Origin: Actinomadura litoris
Lineage (GTDB): Bacteria; Actinomycetota; Actinomycetes; Streptosporangiales; Streptosporangiaceae
Direction: 5' to 3'
DNA length: 64,000 nucleotides
NCBI RefSeq assembly: GCF_009733595.1
Contig: NZ_WOFH01000002.1
Location: 248,001 to 312,000, forward strand
A model generated the notes under the pieces. It ran no database searches. It saw nothing but the letters and a program-made list of their open reading frames with translations, and was not told the DNA's origin. Below are positions 43,201-50,771 of the stretch, one piece after another (the first letter of the stretch is position 1; each line of letters opens with the position of its first letter). The translations under genes and the position numbers were made by a program.

Positions 43201-43306
43201 CGGCGAGCAGCAGGCCGCCGGTCAACCGGTCGAGCGCGGTGACGATCCTGCTCTCGCCGCCGCCGAGCAGGCGGACGGCGTCGGCGTAGGTGAGTCCACG
43301 GGCCAC
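40241..43306 (-). CDS. NACHT-domain STAND ATPase, bacterial NLR-like (NNH7 type)
   Basis: A 1021-residue signal-transduction ATPase. The N-terminus (LTYADAVRLLGG, LTGGLLLAATGG, LFDAKGELFRHG) matches the NACHT N-terminal helical domain 7 class. Walker A is GQPGSGKS (348-355), Walker B VVILDGFDEL (417-426), and an EYLQRL/TSRT sensor region follows. The C-terminal half is helical and has no recognised repeat array. Bacterial NACHT proteins defend against phage, usually killing or arresting the infected cell when a trigger is sensed, by analogy with animal NLRs; effector and sensor here are unknown. GTG 43306 has GGAG upstream. A coiled-coil membrane gene lies immediately upstream on the same strand. 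Confidence 0.9.
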   Translation of the reverse strand: MARGLTYADAVRLLGGGESRIVTALDRLTGGLLLAATGGGSTFALSLFDAKGELFRHGHDLVRELVAKKRGLGRTDRTELLAAAQRVLVVTAFFEVVAEVDLPFDVRELRIGKAEQVAMAGGDPSAAPLLVQGLTGTDVPLITPARPYEHLLGDVMLFDRKLSRELVRFISGLAVWDRLSTTDQDRLTDTLLEPVPRAATRRFEEYLQRLAGEFPELGFWVDRIDHQATRAEILEIRTGLAGLQRFLDEMAARQLPDDRRAALSRHYCARLGRPLSESGDAPTGMVIPTLQDAYVNPRYRKEFAVHADKLTSESWWEEVVPVRDDLQETLIGHLTAPDATRAPLLLLGQPGSGKSVLTQVLAGRLPANDFMVVRVVLRETPADADLQGQIEYAVRDATGETMSWPELARTAGGALPVVILDGFDELLQATGVNQSDYLQQVVRFQERESDQGRPVAFIVTSRTAVADRARIPPGGVVAIRLEPFSDGQVGQWLHTWNTSNSAYLASRGLRPLPAATALAHDALARQPLLLLMLALYDADTNALQNGDATLDLAELYERLLYRFAGREVGKTERGLSEQAFTEAVDEELLRLSITAFAMFNRGRQWTTEQELTDDLAALFPGRPGRPDAGFKARITPGQAVIGRFFFVHQSQAPTQETRLSTYEFLHATFGEFLVARLVVRELTELARATLARSRHVVVDDAFLRALISYAPLTVREPIVDFLAQLLSRVADEIRRAMGDFVLGCFHTALEPHDGHSAYRPVRQTVTAHHAVYMANTLFLTTVIKGSVTGSELFPGEGDPVGPWWRCARLMQSQLHRSGWSSLIGAIRVNRIRAAHGTRDVRLSSPAPTLTLEHFSASWTFDHRPDITNFAFPGVDEMRASAQFVCDETEDVLLHALAPMNREGYAGYDFDTTTFVKVGDDRYVSITHALLNLWNRRPDAHDGDNDSLVEAYETCFNFVGEYFVLYALLRQLAAEAPLLPREWRARVVERFATEIKDAKHLRPWARKAFYDIDVDFLNEDQS

Positions 43307-43434
43307 GGGTGCTCCAGGGGGACGGGGGAGGAGGGCAATCGTCCCATCGTCCCGAAAACGTCCCCCGCGAGCCCCGCGAATCCGCGATCGCCCCCCCCCG
43401 GCCGCGTTCCGCCGCGCGCGGGCGGGCCTCTAGG

Positions 43435-43746
43435 TCAGGTGCTGAGGAGGGTGGTGACGAGGGCCACCACCACCGACGCGGTCGTCGCCAGGAGGGACAG
43501 CACGGTCATGATGTGGCGGAAGCGCTTGTCGAGGTAGGCGTGGGTGACCTGGTCGCGTTCGGCGGCCGTGATGCGGTCGTCGAGTTCGCCGATGTGGCGG
43601 ATGTGTGCGCGGGCTTGCTGTTCGTGCAGTTCGTTGCGCTGCAGGAGCAGTGCGAACTGGCCTTCCAGGTTGGCGATCTGGACGTCGTGGTCGCGGCGCA
43701 GTTCCGACAGCGCCAGCTCCAGGGTGAACGGTCCATCCTCGGTCAC
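43435..43746 (-). CDS. Coiled-coil protein with a C-terminal membrane anchor
   Basis: A 103-residue protein: a long coiled coil (about residues 15-70; LRRDHDVQIANLEGQFALLLQRNELHEQQARAHIRHIGELDDRI) followed by one C-terminal helix (HIMTVLSLLATTASVVVALVTTLLST). GTG 43746 is the likely start. It lies 128 bases upstream of the NACHT gene and probably shares its promoter. A tail-anchored coiled coil could recruit the NACHT protein to the membrane or act as a regulator; that is inference. The gap before the NACHT gene contains only a C-rich stretch. Confidence 0.7.
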   Translation of the reverse strand: MTEDGPFTLELALSELRRDHDVQIANLEGQFALLLQRNELHEQQARAHIRHIGELDDRITAAERDQVTHAYLDKRFRHIMTVLSLLATTASVVVALVTTLLST

Positions 43747-43825
43747 GGCGATCCCGCCCCTTCCTCTCGGGGTCCCGCCGCCGGCAATCCGGTCCGCCGG
43801 CGGCGGACCCACTCCCCAGACTAGG

Positions 43826-43863
43826 AACTTACCGGTAATTTATCAAGAGAGAACCGGTAAGTT
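43826..43863. promoter_or_regulatory. Operator between the NACHT locus and the Xre gene
   Basis: AACTTACCGGT (43826-43836) and ACCGGTAAGTT (43853-43863) are perfect 11-bp arms, and the left arm overlaps the palindrome TTACCGGTAA (43829-43838). TATAGA at 43864-43869 may be the -10 for the rightward gene. The region is AT-rich. Confidence 0.7.
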
Positions 43864-43939
43864 ATAGAAATCTTCGTGCGAGAAAGTTTCTGCCTGTGAT
43901 TACTGGATGTTCCATAATGTTTCCGTCATGCTGGGCAAC

Positions 43940-44326
43940 ATGGCTGGAGAGCTGGACCGGGAGCGGGTCGCCAAGTACGTGGTGGCCCGGCGTGGATCGC
44001 TCGGCCTGACCCAGGAGCAGCTCGCCGAGCGCGCCGGGGTCACGGTCAAGACGATCTACAACCTGGAGGCGGGCGACCGCTGGCCGCAGGCGCGGACCCG
44101 GAGCGCCATCGAGGAGACCCTTCAGTGGCGGGGCGGTGACCTGGTGCGCATCGGGGAGGGACTGGAGCCGCTCGGCGTGCCGGACGGCGACGGCCCGGAC
44201 GAGGCGCTCCGCGAGCTCGCGGAGCTCAACGCCTACTTCGCCGACCTGCGGGCCGACGCGGGGGACAAGCGGCGCATGGCCCTGGCGTTCCTGCGCGCGC
44301 TGTACGGGGAGCCCGGCGGGCGCTAG
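43940..44326 (+). CDS. Xre family helix-turn-helix regulator
   Basis: A 128-residue protein. Residues about 10-70 form an Xre/Cro HTH (VVARRGSLGLTQEQLAERAGVTVKTIYNLEAGDRWPQARTR) followed by an acidic tail with a helix (DEALRELAELNAYFADLRAD). ATG 43940 is preferred over 43928 and 43907. It is divergent from the NACHT/coiled-coil genes and probably represses both sides through the 11-bp operator. Such regulators keep defence genes low until needed, a common arrangement; here it is inferred. Confidence 0.85.
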   Translation: MAGELDRERVAKYVVARRGSLGLTQEQLAERAGVTVKTIYNLEAGDRWPQARTRSAIEETLQWRGGDLVRIGEGLEPLGVPDGDGPDEALRELAELNAYFADLRADAGDKRRMALAFLRALYGEPGGR

Positions 44327-44450
44327 GTTTTACGTCGCCGCTGGGTATTTCCACTACTGACCGGTTGTTGCGGATGCGGGGCCGTGGGAACACTAAGGAT
44401 GTCGGGGCAGGTCAGAACGGTCCCCGGCTTCCCGTGAAGGAGGGACGGCG

Positions 44451-44744
44451 ATGCGCTCCACCCGTGCCCGTGGTGTCACCGGTGCCCTCGCCGCCAGCGT
44501 CGTCGCGGCCGGTGCGGGCGCCGCCGCCGTCGCCGTGCTGGGCGGCCGGACGGAACTGCTCGTCCTGATCAACACCGGCCTCGTCATCGCGGTCGCCGCC
44601 GTGGCGCTGTCGGCGGCGCACCTGGTCCGCGACGTCCGGGAGCAGCAGCGGCAGATCCTGCGGCATCTGGAGATCCAGACCCGGGTCATCCGCGACGCCG
44701 CCCGCGCCGCCCACGCCGCCGACCACTCCGACGAGCCCTGGTGA
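44451..44744 (+). CDS. Small two-helix membrane protein with coiled-coil tail
   Basis: A 97-residue protein: two membrane helices (about residues 9-30 and 35-57) then a charged coiled coil (VREQQRQILRHLEIQTRVIRDAARAAHAADH). Its tail resembles that of the NACHT-locus coiled-coil protein only in type, not sequence. AAGGAGGGAC precedes ATG 44451. It follows the Xre gene by 124 bases and could belong to the same locus. Function unknown. Confidence 0.68.
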   Translation: MRSTRARGVTGALAASVVAAGAGAAAVAVLGGRTELLVLINTGLVIAVAAVALSAAHLVRDVREQQRQILRHLEIQTRVIRDAARAAHAADHSDEPW

Positions 44745-44772
44745 CCGGGCCGGGCCCGCGGGGCCGGACGAC

Positions 44773-45432
44773 CTAGTCGGGCATGTCGTCCTCCTTGGGG
44801 GAGACCGCCGTGGGGAAGCCCTCCGTGGGGGAGACCGCCGCGGGGGAGACGCCGACGCGCCACTGGCCGTAGTCGTGGTCCATGGCGCGGTCGTAGTCGA
44901 CGCCGACGCCGTTGATCTCGTGGTCGTTGGAGTACTGCTGGAGCTGGGCGCGGGCGTCCCACCTGCCGCCCGACCAGGCGTAGGTCTGCCATCCGTAGGT
45001 GATCTTCCCGGCGTCGAACGCGCGGCCGACCGGGCCGTGCCCCGCGTAGACGCCGACCCGGTCGCGGCCGAGGACGGACGCGGCGCCGTCCAGGTAGGCG
45101 TTGATCTCGTCCTGCTGGTCGGACGTCGCGTCGAAGTCGACCGCGAAGTAGACGGGACGGTCGTCCGGCATGTCGAGCGCGGCGGCCTGCTCGGCGGCGG
45201 CCCTGGCGTCCGCCTCACCGGCCTCGCGCCCGCCGAGCGCGCGCGAGGCGGTGGACTCCCAGACGACCACGAGCCACAGGCCCGCGTCCGACAGCTCCTC
45301 CGCTTCGGGTCGGGTCAGGTTCTTTCCGGTCTTGTCATGCGAGAGGTAGCGGCACACGAACTTCACGCCGGCGTTGCGCAGCGCGTCGGCGCCGGGGCGT
45401 CCCCACGCGTAGTCGACGCCGAAGACGGCCAT
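44773..45432 (-). CDS. DUF1906 domain protein (Rv2525c-like glycoside hydrolase fold)
   Basis: A 219-residue protein beginning MAVFGVDYAWGRPGADALRNAGVKFVCRYLSHD, typical of DUF1906, a TIM-barrel family related to GH25-like enzymes; Rv2525c is the known member. Acidic residues in FAVDFDATSD and VDYDRAM are at likely active-site positions. There is no signal peptide at this start, whereas Rv2525c is Tat-exported. The C-terminus is a tandem repeat (VSPAAVSPTE, GFPTAVSPKE) from a 30-bp DNA repeat at 44791-44850. It converges with the small membrane gene and has no evident operon. Confidence 0.88.
   Translation of the reverse strand: MAVFGVDYAWGRPGADALRNAGVKFVCRYLSHDKTGKNLTRPEAEELSDAGLWLVVVWESTASRALGGREAGEADARAAAEQAAALDMPDDRPVYFAVDFDATSDQQDEINAYLDGAASVLGRDRVGVYAGHGPVGRAFDAGKITYGWQTYAWSGGRWDARAQLQQYSNDHEINGVGVDYDRAMDHDYGQWRVGVSPAAVSPTEGFPTAVSPKEDDMPD
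44791..44850. repeat. Two 30-bp tandem repeats inside the DUF1906 gene
   Basis: Copies at 44791-44820 and 44821-44850 share most bases; each encodes about ten residues of a VSP-rich tail. Confidence 0.85.
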
Positions 45433-45560
45433 CTGAACTCCATGGTCGGGAACCGGGTCATCAGCGAGTCAAGGGGCGGTCACTCTACGTTCGCAGCGCG
45501 CTCCGTGCGCTGTCCCGTCCTCCCGCCGCCACCATCACGATGCGTGACGACACGCCGACG

Positions 45561-45574
45561 TGGCGCTAGCGCCA
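45561..45574. promoter_or_regulatory. Perfect 14-bp palindrome upstream of the surface-protein gene
   Basis: TGGCGCTAGCGCCA lies 59 bases before the start at 45634. Role unknown; a regulator site is plausible. The rest of 45433-45633 holds no gene that I see. Confidence 0.4.
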
Positions 45575-45633
45575 GGGCCGGGCGGTCGCTACAACGGACA
45601 TCGTCAGCGAAACCGCAGGTCATCGGGGGGAAC

Positions 45634-46977
45634 ATGTTCGGGAAGGTGAGGGAGCGCGCCGGGGCACGGGGTCTCGTGCTGCTGGCGGCGACTCCGCTGC
45701 TCGGAGTCGTTCCGATGCAGGACGCGAACGGCGGGACCCGCGCTGAGGGGCCCGTGCCCGCCGCGCACGACGGGCGCGCTGACGACCAGCGGTCGGCGCC
45801 GGCGAAGCCCGGACCTCCCGCCGAGCCCAAACCCAAGACCGACATCAAACCCAAGGCCAAGCCCAAGACCAAGCCCGGACCCAAGCCCGCGCAGGACGCC
45901 GACGCGGTCGTCAGGCTCAGCATGGTCGGCCCCGGTAAGACGGTCGTGCCCGGCCGGACCTACGACTGGCCCTTCGCGGTGACCGTCCAGGCCCCCGCCA
46001 AGGGGCGGGCCAGGGCGCATCGCGCGGTGCTCCGGGTGACGTTCCCGAAGACGCTGAAGTTCGTGTCCGGCCAGTCGAACTGCACGTCCGGCAAGGGCGG
46101 GAAGGTCACTTGCCGCCTGGGCGTGGTCAAGCCGGGGCGGACCGTGCCCGGGGTGCTGCGGGGGAAGGTGGCCCGGCACGCCGGGGCCGGGCGGACGATC
46201 ATGCCCGGCGCCACGGTGACCTGGGGCACCGCGCGGGCGAGGCGGATGTTCCCGGCGTCGCGCGTCGCCCGCACGGCCGACCTCGTCATGTCGAAGAAGG
46301 CGCCCGCGAAGGCGCGGGCCGGGGCGGTGATCCGCTACGTGATGCGGGTGCGCAACCTCGGGCCGTCGACCGCCGAGAACGTGGTCGTCCGGTCGCGGGG
46401 GCACGCCAGGCTCATCGGGCCGGACAACGCGTGCGCCGGGCGGGGCGCCGGGTACACCTGCGCGGTCGGCTCGTTGCGCCCCGGCGAGTCGCGGACGCTG
46501 CGCACCAGGGTCAGGCCGGACGCGAGCGCCAGGGCCGGGACCACGCTGGAGTCGCCGTCCACGGCCACGACGTCCACGATCGACGTCAACCCCGCGAACA
46601 ACCGGGCGGTCGCGCGCACCAGGATCACCGGCGGGTCGACCGGGAAGGGCCGGCCGACCCCCGCGGACGGATCGACGGGCGCGAGCAGGCCCACCGGCGC
46701 CCACGGCACCCACGGCGCCCACGGCAGCGGTACCGACGGCCCCGGGGCGACCTCGCGGGCCGTGCCCCCGGCCGCGCGGGAGGGCATGGCCGTCCGGCCG
46801 CTGGCGTACGCGCCCGAGGGGCGGGGGCGCCCGGCGGAGGCCGCGGGCGGGACGTCGCTGACCGGGACCCGCGCCGGCACGGTCGTGGAGATCGCGGTCG
46901 CGATGGTCGGGGCGGGGTTCGTGCTGACCCGGCTCGGACGGCGCCGCCGCCGGAGCCGCGCGGACGACCGGGGCTGA
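45634..46977 (+). CDS. Secreted DUF11-repeat surface protein
   Basis: A 447-residue surface protein. A signal-like N-terminus (MFGKVRERAGARGLVLLAATPLLGVV) is followed by a Lys/Pro-rich spacer (KPKTDIKPKAKPKTKPGPKP) that would span the cell wall. Two DUF11-type beta-sandwich domains follow (VVRLSMVGPGKTVVPGRTYDW, then ADLVMSKKAPAKARAGAVIRYVMRVRNLGPSTAENVVV). Next come a Gly/Thr/His-rich linker and a C-terminal membrane helix (VVEIAVAMVGAGFVLTRL) with a basic tail RRRRRSR. There is no LPXTG sorting motif before the helix, so it is membrane-held. GGGGGG precedes ATG 45634. Probable adhesin or structural role. Confidence 0.85.
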   Translation: MFGKVRERAGARGLVLLAATPLLGVVPMQDANGGTRAEGPVPAAHDGRADDQRSAPAKPGPPAEPKPKTDIKPKAKPKTKPGPKPAQDADAVVRLSMVGPGKTVVPGRTYDWPFAVTVQAPAKGRARAHRAVLRVTFPKTLKFVSGQSNCTSGKGGKVTCRLGVVKPGRTVPGVLRGKVARHAGAGRTIMPGATVTWGTARARRMFPASRVARTADLVMSKKAPAKARAGAVIRYVMRVRNLGPSTAENVVVRSRGHARLIGPDNACAGRGAGYTCAVGSLRPGESRTLRTRVRPDASARAGTTLESPSTATTSTIDVNPANNRAVARTRITGGSTGKGRPTPADGSTGASRPTGAHGTHGAHGSGTDGPGATSRAVPPAAREGMAVRPLAYAPEGRGRPAEAAGGTSLTGTRAGTVVEIAVAMVGAGFVLTRLGRRRRRSRADDRG

Positions 46978-47042
46978 TGGAACGGCCGCGTTCGGAACGG
47001 CCGCGTTGACGCACGGGCGCGGGTTCGTACGAGGATGGGCCC

Positions 47043-47969
47043 ATGCGACTTCGGATTTTCACAGAACCCCAGCAGGGGGCGAGCTACGAGACCCAGCTGG
47101 CGGTCGCGAGGGCGGCGGAGGACCTCGGCTTCGACGCGTTCTTCCGCTCCGACCACTACCTGGTCATGGGCGGCGGCACCGGGGAGCCGGGGCCGACCGA
47201 CTCGTGGGTCACGCTCGGCGCGCTGGCCCGCGAGACCAGCCGGATCAGGCTCGGCACGCTGGTGACGGCGGGGACGTTCCGGCTGCCCGGCCCGCTCGCG
47301 ATCGCGGTCGCGCAGGTCGACCGGATGAGCGGCGGCCGCGTCGACATCGGGCTCGGGACCGGCTGGTACGAGGCGGAGCACACCGCCTACGGGATCCCGT
47401 TCCCGAGCCTCGGCGAGCGGTTCGCGCGGCTGGAGGAGCAGCTCCAGGTGGTGACGGGGCTGTGGCGGACGCCGCCCGGCGAGAGGTTCTCGTTCTCGGG
47501 CGAGTACTACACGGTGGCCGACTCGCCCGCGCTCCCCAAGCCCGTCCGCCCGGAGGGGCCGCCGGTGATCATCGGCGGGACCGGCGCCCGGCGGACGCCG
47601 CGGATCGCCGCCCTGTACGCCGACGAGTACAACGTCCCGTTCCACGTCCCGGAGGACACCGGCGCGGCCTACGAGCGGGTGCGCGAGGCATGCCGGGAGC
47701 AGGGGCGGACCAGGCCGCTCGTCTACTCGGTCGCGCAGGTCGTGTGCTGCGGGCGCGACGAGGCGGAGGTCCGGCGCCGCGCCGACGCCATCGGCCGGGA
47801 CGCGGACGACATGCGGCGGGAGGGGCTCGCCGGGACGCCCGGCGAGATCGTCGACAAGATCGGCCGGTTCGCCGAGCTGGGCGCGGAGTGCGTCTACCTC
47901 CAGGTCCTCGACCTGGACGACCTGGAGCACATCGAGCTGATCGCCGCGGAGGTCCTCGCCAAGGTCTGA
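47043..47969 (+). CDS. LLM class F420-dependent oxidoreductase
   Basis: A 308-residue luciferase-like TIM-barrel enzyme. Conserved blocks are LAVARAAEDLGFDAFFRSDHYL, LGTLVTAGTFRLPGPLAIAVAQVDRMSGGRVDIGLGTGWYEAEHTAYG and PPVIIGGTGARRTPRIAALYADEYN. The family uses reduced F420 or FMN; F420 is likely in actinobacteria but not certain from sequence. GAGG is eight bases before the ATG. The substrate is unknown. It follows the surface-protein gene by 65 bases and ends at a hairpin (48033-48062). Confidence 0.92.
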   Translation: MRLRIFTEPQQGASYETQLAVARAAEDLGFDAFFRSDHYLVMGGGTGEPGPTDSWVTLGALARETSRIRLGTLVTAGTFRLPGPLAIAVAQVDRMSGGRVDIGLGTGWYEAEHTAYGIPFPSLGERFARLEEQLQVVTGLWRTPPGERFSFSGEYYTVADSPALPKPVRPEGPPVIIGGTGARRTPRIAALYADEYNVPFHVPEDTGAAYERVREACREQGRTRPLVYSVAQVVCCGRDEAEVRRRADAIGRDADDMRREGLAGTPGEIVDKIGRFAELGAECVYLQVLDLDDLEHIELIAAEVLAKV

Positions 47970-48032
47970 CCCGGCGGCGCACGAGAAGGCCCCCGCCACG
48001 GGCCGTTCCCCTTCCGGGGTTGCCGGGCCGGG

Positions 48033-48062
48033 GGTCTCCGGTACCGCCGGGGGCCGGAGACC
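48033..48062. terminator. Hairpin between convergent genes
   Basis: Perfect 9-bp arms GGTCTCCGG (48033-48041) and CCGGAGACC (48054-48062), between stops at 47969 and 48135. Confidence 0.6.
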
Positions 48063-48070
48063 ATCGGGCC

Positions 48071-48115
48071 GGGAGCCGCCGGGAGCCGCCGGGAGCCGCC
48101 GGGAGCCGCCGGGAG
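48071..48115. repeat. Short tandem repeat, GGGAGCCGCC x 4.5
   Basis: Four exact 10-bp copies and a half copy, in the intergenic region between convergent genes. Confidence 0.9.
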
Positions 48116-48134
48116 TCCCGGAGGCCGCCGGGGG

Positions 48135-49886
48135 TCAGGCTCCGGTCGGTGCCTCGACTCCGGCCGCGCGGGCGTCGGCGGGGCCGCCCTCGCCGTCCTC
48201 CTCCAGGCGGGCGCGCCGGGGGAGCAGGAAGGCCACGACGACCGTGAGGGCCAGCAGGCCGACCTCGATCCACAGCGTGATCTTCATGGCGCCGCCGAAG
48301 CCGGTCTTCGCCGAGCGCTCGGCCTCGTCCGCGACCGCCTTCTGGACGGCGCCCGCCGACTGCGGCGCGGCGGCGACGGCCGCCCTGACCTCGCCCTCCA
48401 GCCGGGCGCAGGACGCGGGGACCGCGACGGCGTCCTTGGCGGTCGCGCGGTCGCGGCCGCAGTCGCGCAGCCCGGTGACCACCCGGTCCTGGAGCGGCGC
48501 CGGGACGGAGGCGGCGGCGAGCCGTCCGCGCAGCCCGCCCGCGCCGTCGTCTGCGGCGGCGGCCACGTGCCCGCCGAGCAGGCCGAAGAAGATCGTTCCG
48601 AGGACGGCCGCGCCGAGCGCGCTGCCGAGCTGCTGGACCGCGGTGAGCGTGCCGCCCGCCGAGCCGGTCTCCTCCGGCTCGACGCCCGCGAGGACGGTGT
48701 CGAAGAACGGCGCCATCAGCAGCCCCATGCCGAGGCCGACGACGAGCAGCGCCGGGGTGAGCTGCCACGGGGTGACGTCGATGCCCGCGGCCTGGAGCGT
48801 CCCGACCATGCCGGCGACGCCCGCGGCCATGATGAGCGCGCCGCCCTGGATGACCTTGCGGCCGAAGCGCTGCACCGGCTGGGAGACGGCGAAGCCGACG
48901 ACGATGCCCGCCGACCAGGGGATCTCCGCGAGTCCGGCCTTGAGTGGCGAGTAGCCGAGCCCGAGCTGGAAGTACAGGGCGAGCACCAGCGCGATGCCCG
49001 CCATGCCGGTGAAGAACACCACGCCGACGACCAGGCCGCCGGTGAAGCCGCGCTTGCGGAACAGGCTCGGGACGATCAGCGGGTCGCCGCCCGCGCGCTG
49101 CTTGCGGGTCTCGTACCAGGCGAACACGGCCCAGACGGCGAGCGAGGCGGCCAGCATGGCGAACGTCCAGGCGGGCCAGTCCAGCTCGCGGCCCTGGACG
49201 AGCGGATAGATCAGGAGCCCGGCGCCGGCGGCGGCCAGCAGCGCGCCGACGAGGTCGAGCCGCGTCGCGTGGTCCGAGCGACCGGCCGGCAGGAACTTCA
49301 TCCCGGCGAGCACGGCCGCGAGGCCGAGCGGCAGGTTGATCAGGAAGATCATGCGCCAGCCGGTGCCGAAGAGGTCGGCGTCGATCAGCCAGCCGGCCAG
49401 TACCGGGCCGCCGACCGACGACAGGCCCATGACGGGCCCGAACGTGCTGAACGCCGCGCCCATCTCCTTCGGCGTGAACATCTGCTTGATCATCCCGATG
49501 CCCTGCGGCAGCATCAGCGCGCCGAACAGGCCCTGCAGCACGCGGGAGCCGACCAGCATGCCGGGCGATCCGGCGACGCCGCACAGCAGCGAGCCCACCG
49601 TGAACCCGGCGGCGCCGATGAGGAACATCTGCTTGCGCCCGTAAAGGTCGCCGAGGCGGCCGCCGGTGATGAGGCCCACCGCCATGGCGAGGGTGTATCC
49701 GGCGGCGAGCCACTGGATCGTGCTCGCGGAGCCGCCGAGGTCGGCGCGGATCGTGGGGGACGCGATCGTGGTGATCAACGCGTCCAGCATGTCCATGACC
49801 TCCGCGGCGAGGATCACGAAAAGGGCCACCCAGCGCCAGCGGTAGCCCGCCTCCGCGTTCGGCGTGGGCGCCGGTGTCTCGGTCAT
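48135..49886 (-). CDS. MFS drug exporter (DHA2, 14 helices) controlled by TetR
   Basis: A 583-residue EmrB/QacA family transporter. LDALITTIASPTIRADLGG, motif A GGRLGDLYGRKQ, motif B SRVLQGLFGALMLP and GPVLAGWLIDADLFGTGWRMIF mark the family. A 90-residue loop between the last two helices with two cysteines (LRDCGRD, ASCARLE) is likely external and could form a disulfide. GGAGG precedes ATG 49886. It is divergent from a TetR regulator, with one operator between -35 and -10 of its promoter and another at the start site, a classic repressor layout. Confidence 0.94.
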   Translation of the reverse strand: MTETPAPTPNAEAGYRWRWVALFVILAAEVMDMLDALITTIASPTIRADLGGSASTIQWLAAGYTLAMAVGLITGGRLGDLYGRKQMFLIGAAGFTVGSLLCGVAGSPGMLVGSRVLQGLFGALMLPQGIGMIKQMFTPKEMGAAFSTFGPVMGLSSVGGPVLAGWLIDADLFGTGWRMIFLINLPLGLAAVLAGMKFLPAGRSDHATRLDLVGALLAAAGAGLLIYPLVQGRELDWPAWTFAMLAASLAVWAVFAWYETRKQRAGGDPLIVPSLFRKRGFTGGLVVGVVFFTGMAGIALVLALYFQLGLGYSPLKAGLAEIPWSAGIVVGFAVSQPVQRFGRKVIQGGALIMAAGVAGMVGTLQAAGIDVTPWQLTPALLVVGLGMGLLMAPFFDTVLAGVEPEETGSAGGTLTAVQQLGSALGAAVLGTIFFGLLGGHVAAAADDGAGGLRGRLAAASVPAPLQDRVVTGLRDCGRDRATAKDAVAVPASCARLEGEVRAAVAAAPQSAGAVQKAVADEAERSAKTGFGGAMKITLWIEVGLLALTVVVAFLLPRRARLEEDGEGGPADARAAGVEAPTGA

Positions 49887-49906
49887 GGTCGCCTCCGGGG
49901 GGAACG

Positions 49907-49978
49907 GTGTTCGTTAGCTGCGAACACTGTTTTATAGACGAACGACGTTCGTGTCAAGTACGATGTTCGTGTTCGTAC
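49907..49978. promoter_or_regulatory. Three TetR-type palindromes and the mfs promoter
   Basis: O1: GTGTTCG (49907-49913) with CGAACAC (49921-49927). O2: ACGAAC (49938-49943) with GTTCGT (49947-49952). O3: GTACGA (49958-49963) with TCGTAC (49973-49978). On the minus strand TTGACA (49957-49952) and TAAAAC (49934-49929) are 17 bases apart and enclose O2. Confidence 0.8.
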
Positions 49979-50039
49979 CATCAAGACGATATATCTCGAT
50001 TTTCGGCTGTCAAGATGTATCGCGAGTTTGGAGGCCGCC

Positions 50040-50771
50040 GTGGGCACCGACATACCGACGCCCCCCTGGCGCAAGCAGCGCAGGGCCGGGCCGGTGCGGC
50101 AGCCGCTCACGCAGGAGGTCATCGTCGCCACCGCCGTCCGCGTGCTGGACGGCGAGGGGCTGGAGGCCGTCAGCATGCGCCGCGTCGCGCAGGAGCTCGG
50201 CACCGGCGCCGCCTCGCTCTACGCCCACGTCTCGGGGAAGGAGGAGCTGCGCGAGCTGATGCTGGACGCGGTCTTCGCCGAGGTGGAGCTGCCCGAGGTC
50301 GACCCGTCCCGCTGGCAGGAGCAGCTCAAGGAGCTGGCGCGCGAGGTCCGCCGCGTCTACACCTCGCACCGCGACATCGCCAAGGTCTCGCTGGGGCTGA
50401 TCCCCACCGGCCCCAACCTGCTGGCCGTCGCCGAGGTGCAGCTCGCCCTCATGCGGGCGGGCGGCGTGCCGCCGAGCATCGCGGGCCTCGCCGTCGACAC
50501 GTTCGGCATGTACCTGGACGCCGACGCGATCGAGGACACGATCTACGTCGGGCGGACCCCGCCGGGCGAGGACCCCTGGGAGCACTTCCAGGAGCGCTTC
50601 GAGCAGATCCGCGCGTTCATGAAGGCGCTGCCCGTCGACCGCTATCCGCACATCGTGGGCATGGTGGACGACCTGACCGGGGGGTCGGGCGACGACCGCT
50701 TCGAGTTCGGCCTCGAAATCCTGATCCGCGGCATCGCCTCCTACGTGCCGGACGCCGACGCGGACCCCTGA
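50040..50771 (+). CDS. TetR/AcrR family transcriptional regulator
   Basis: A 243-residue repressor. The N-terminal HTH is LTQEVIVATAVRVLDGEGLEAVSMRRVAQELGTGAASLYAHVSGKEELRELML, the standard TetR fold, and the C-terminal ligand domain is TetR_C-like (about residues 95-240). GTG 50040 has GGAGG six bases upstream. It should repress the divergent MFS exporter and itself through the GTTCG-type operators; the inducer is probably the exported compound. Confidence 0.93.
   Translation: MGTDIPTPPWRKQRRAGPVRQPLTQEVIVATAVRVLDGEGLEAVSMRRVAQELGTGAASLYAHVSGKEELRELMLDAVFAEVELPEVDPSRWQEQLKELAREVRRVYTSHRDIAKVSLGLIPTGPNLLAVAEVQLALMRAGGVPPSIAGLAVDTFGMYLDADAIEDTIYVGRTPPGEDPWEHFQERFEQIRAFMKALPVDRYPHIVGMVDDLTGGSGDDRFEFGLEILIRGIASYVPDADADP

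Noticed and set aside
48071..48115. Tandem repeat considered as CRISPR
   Set aside because: Units are 10 bp with no spacers and no cas genes nearby.
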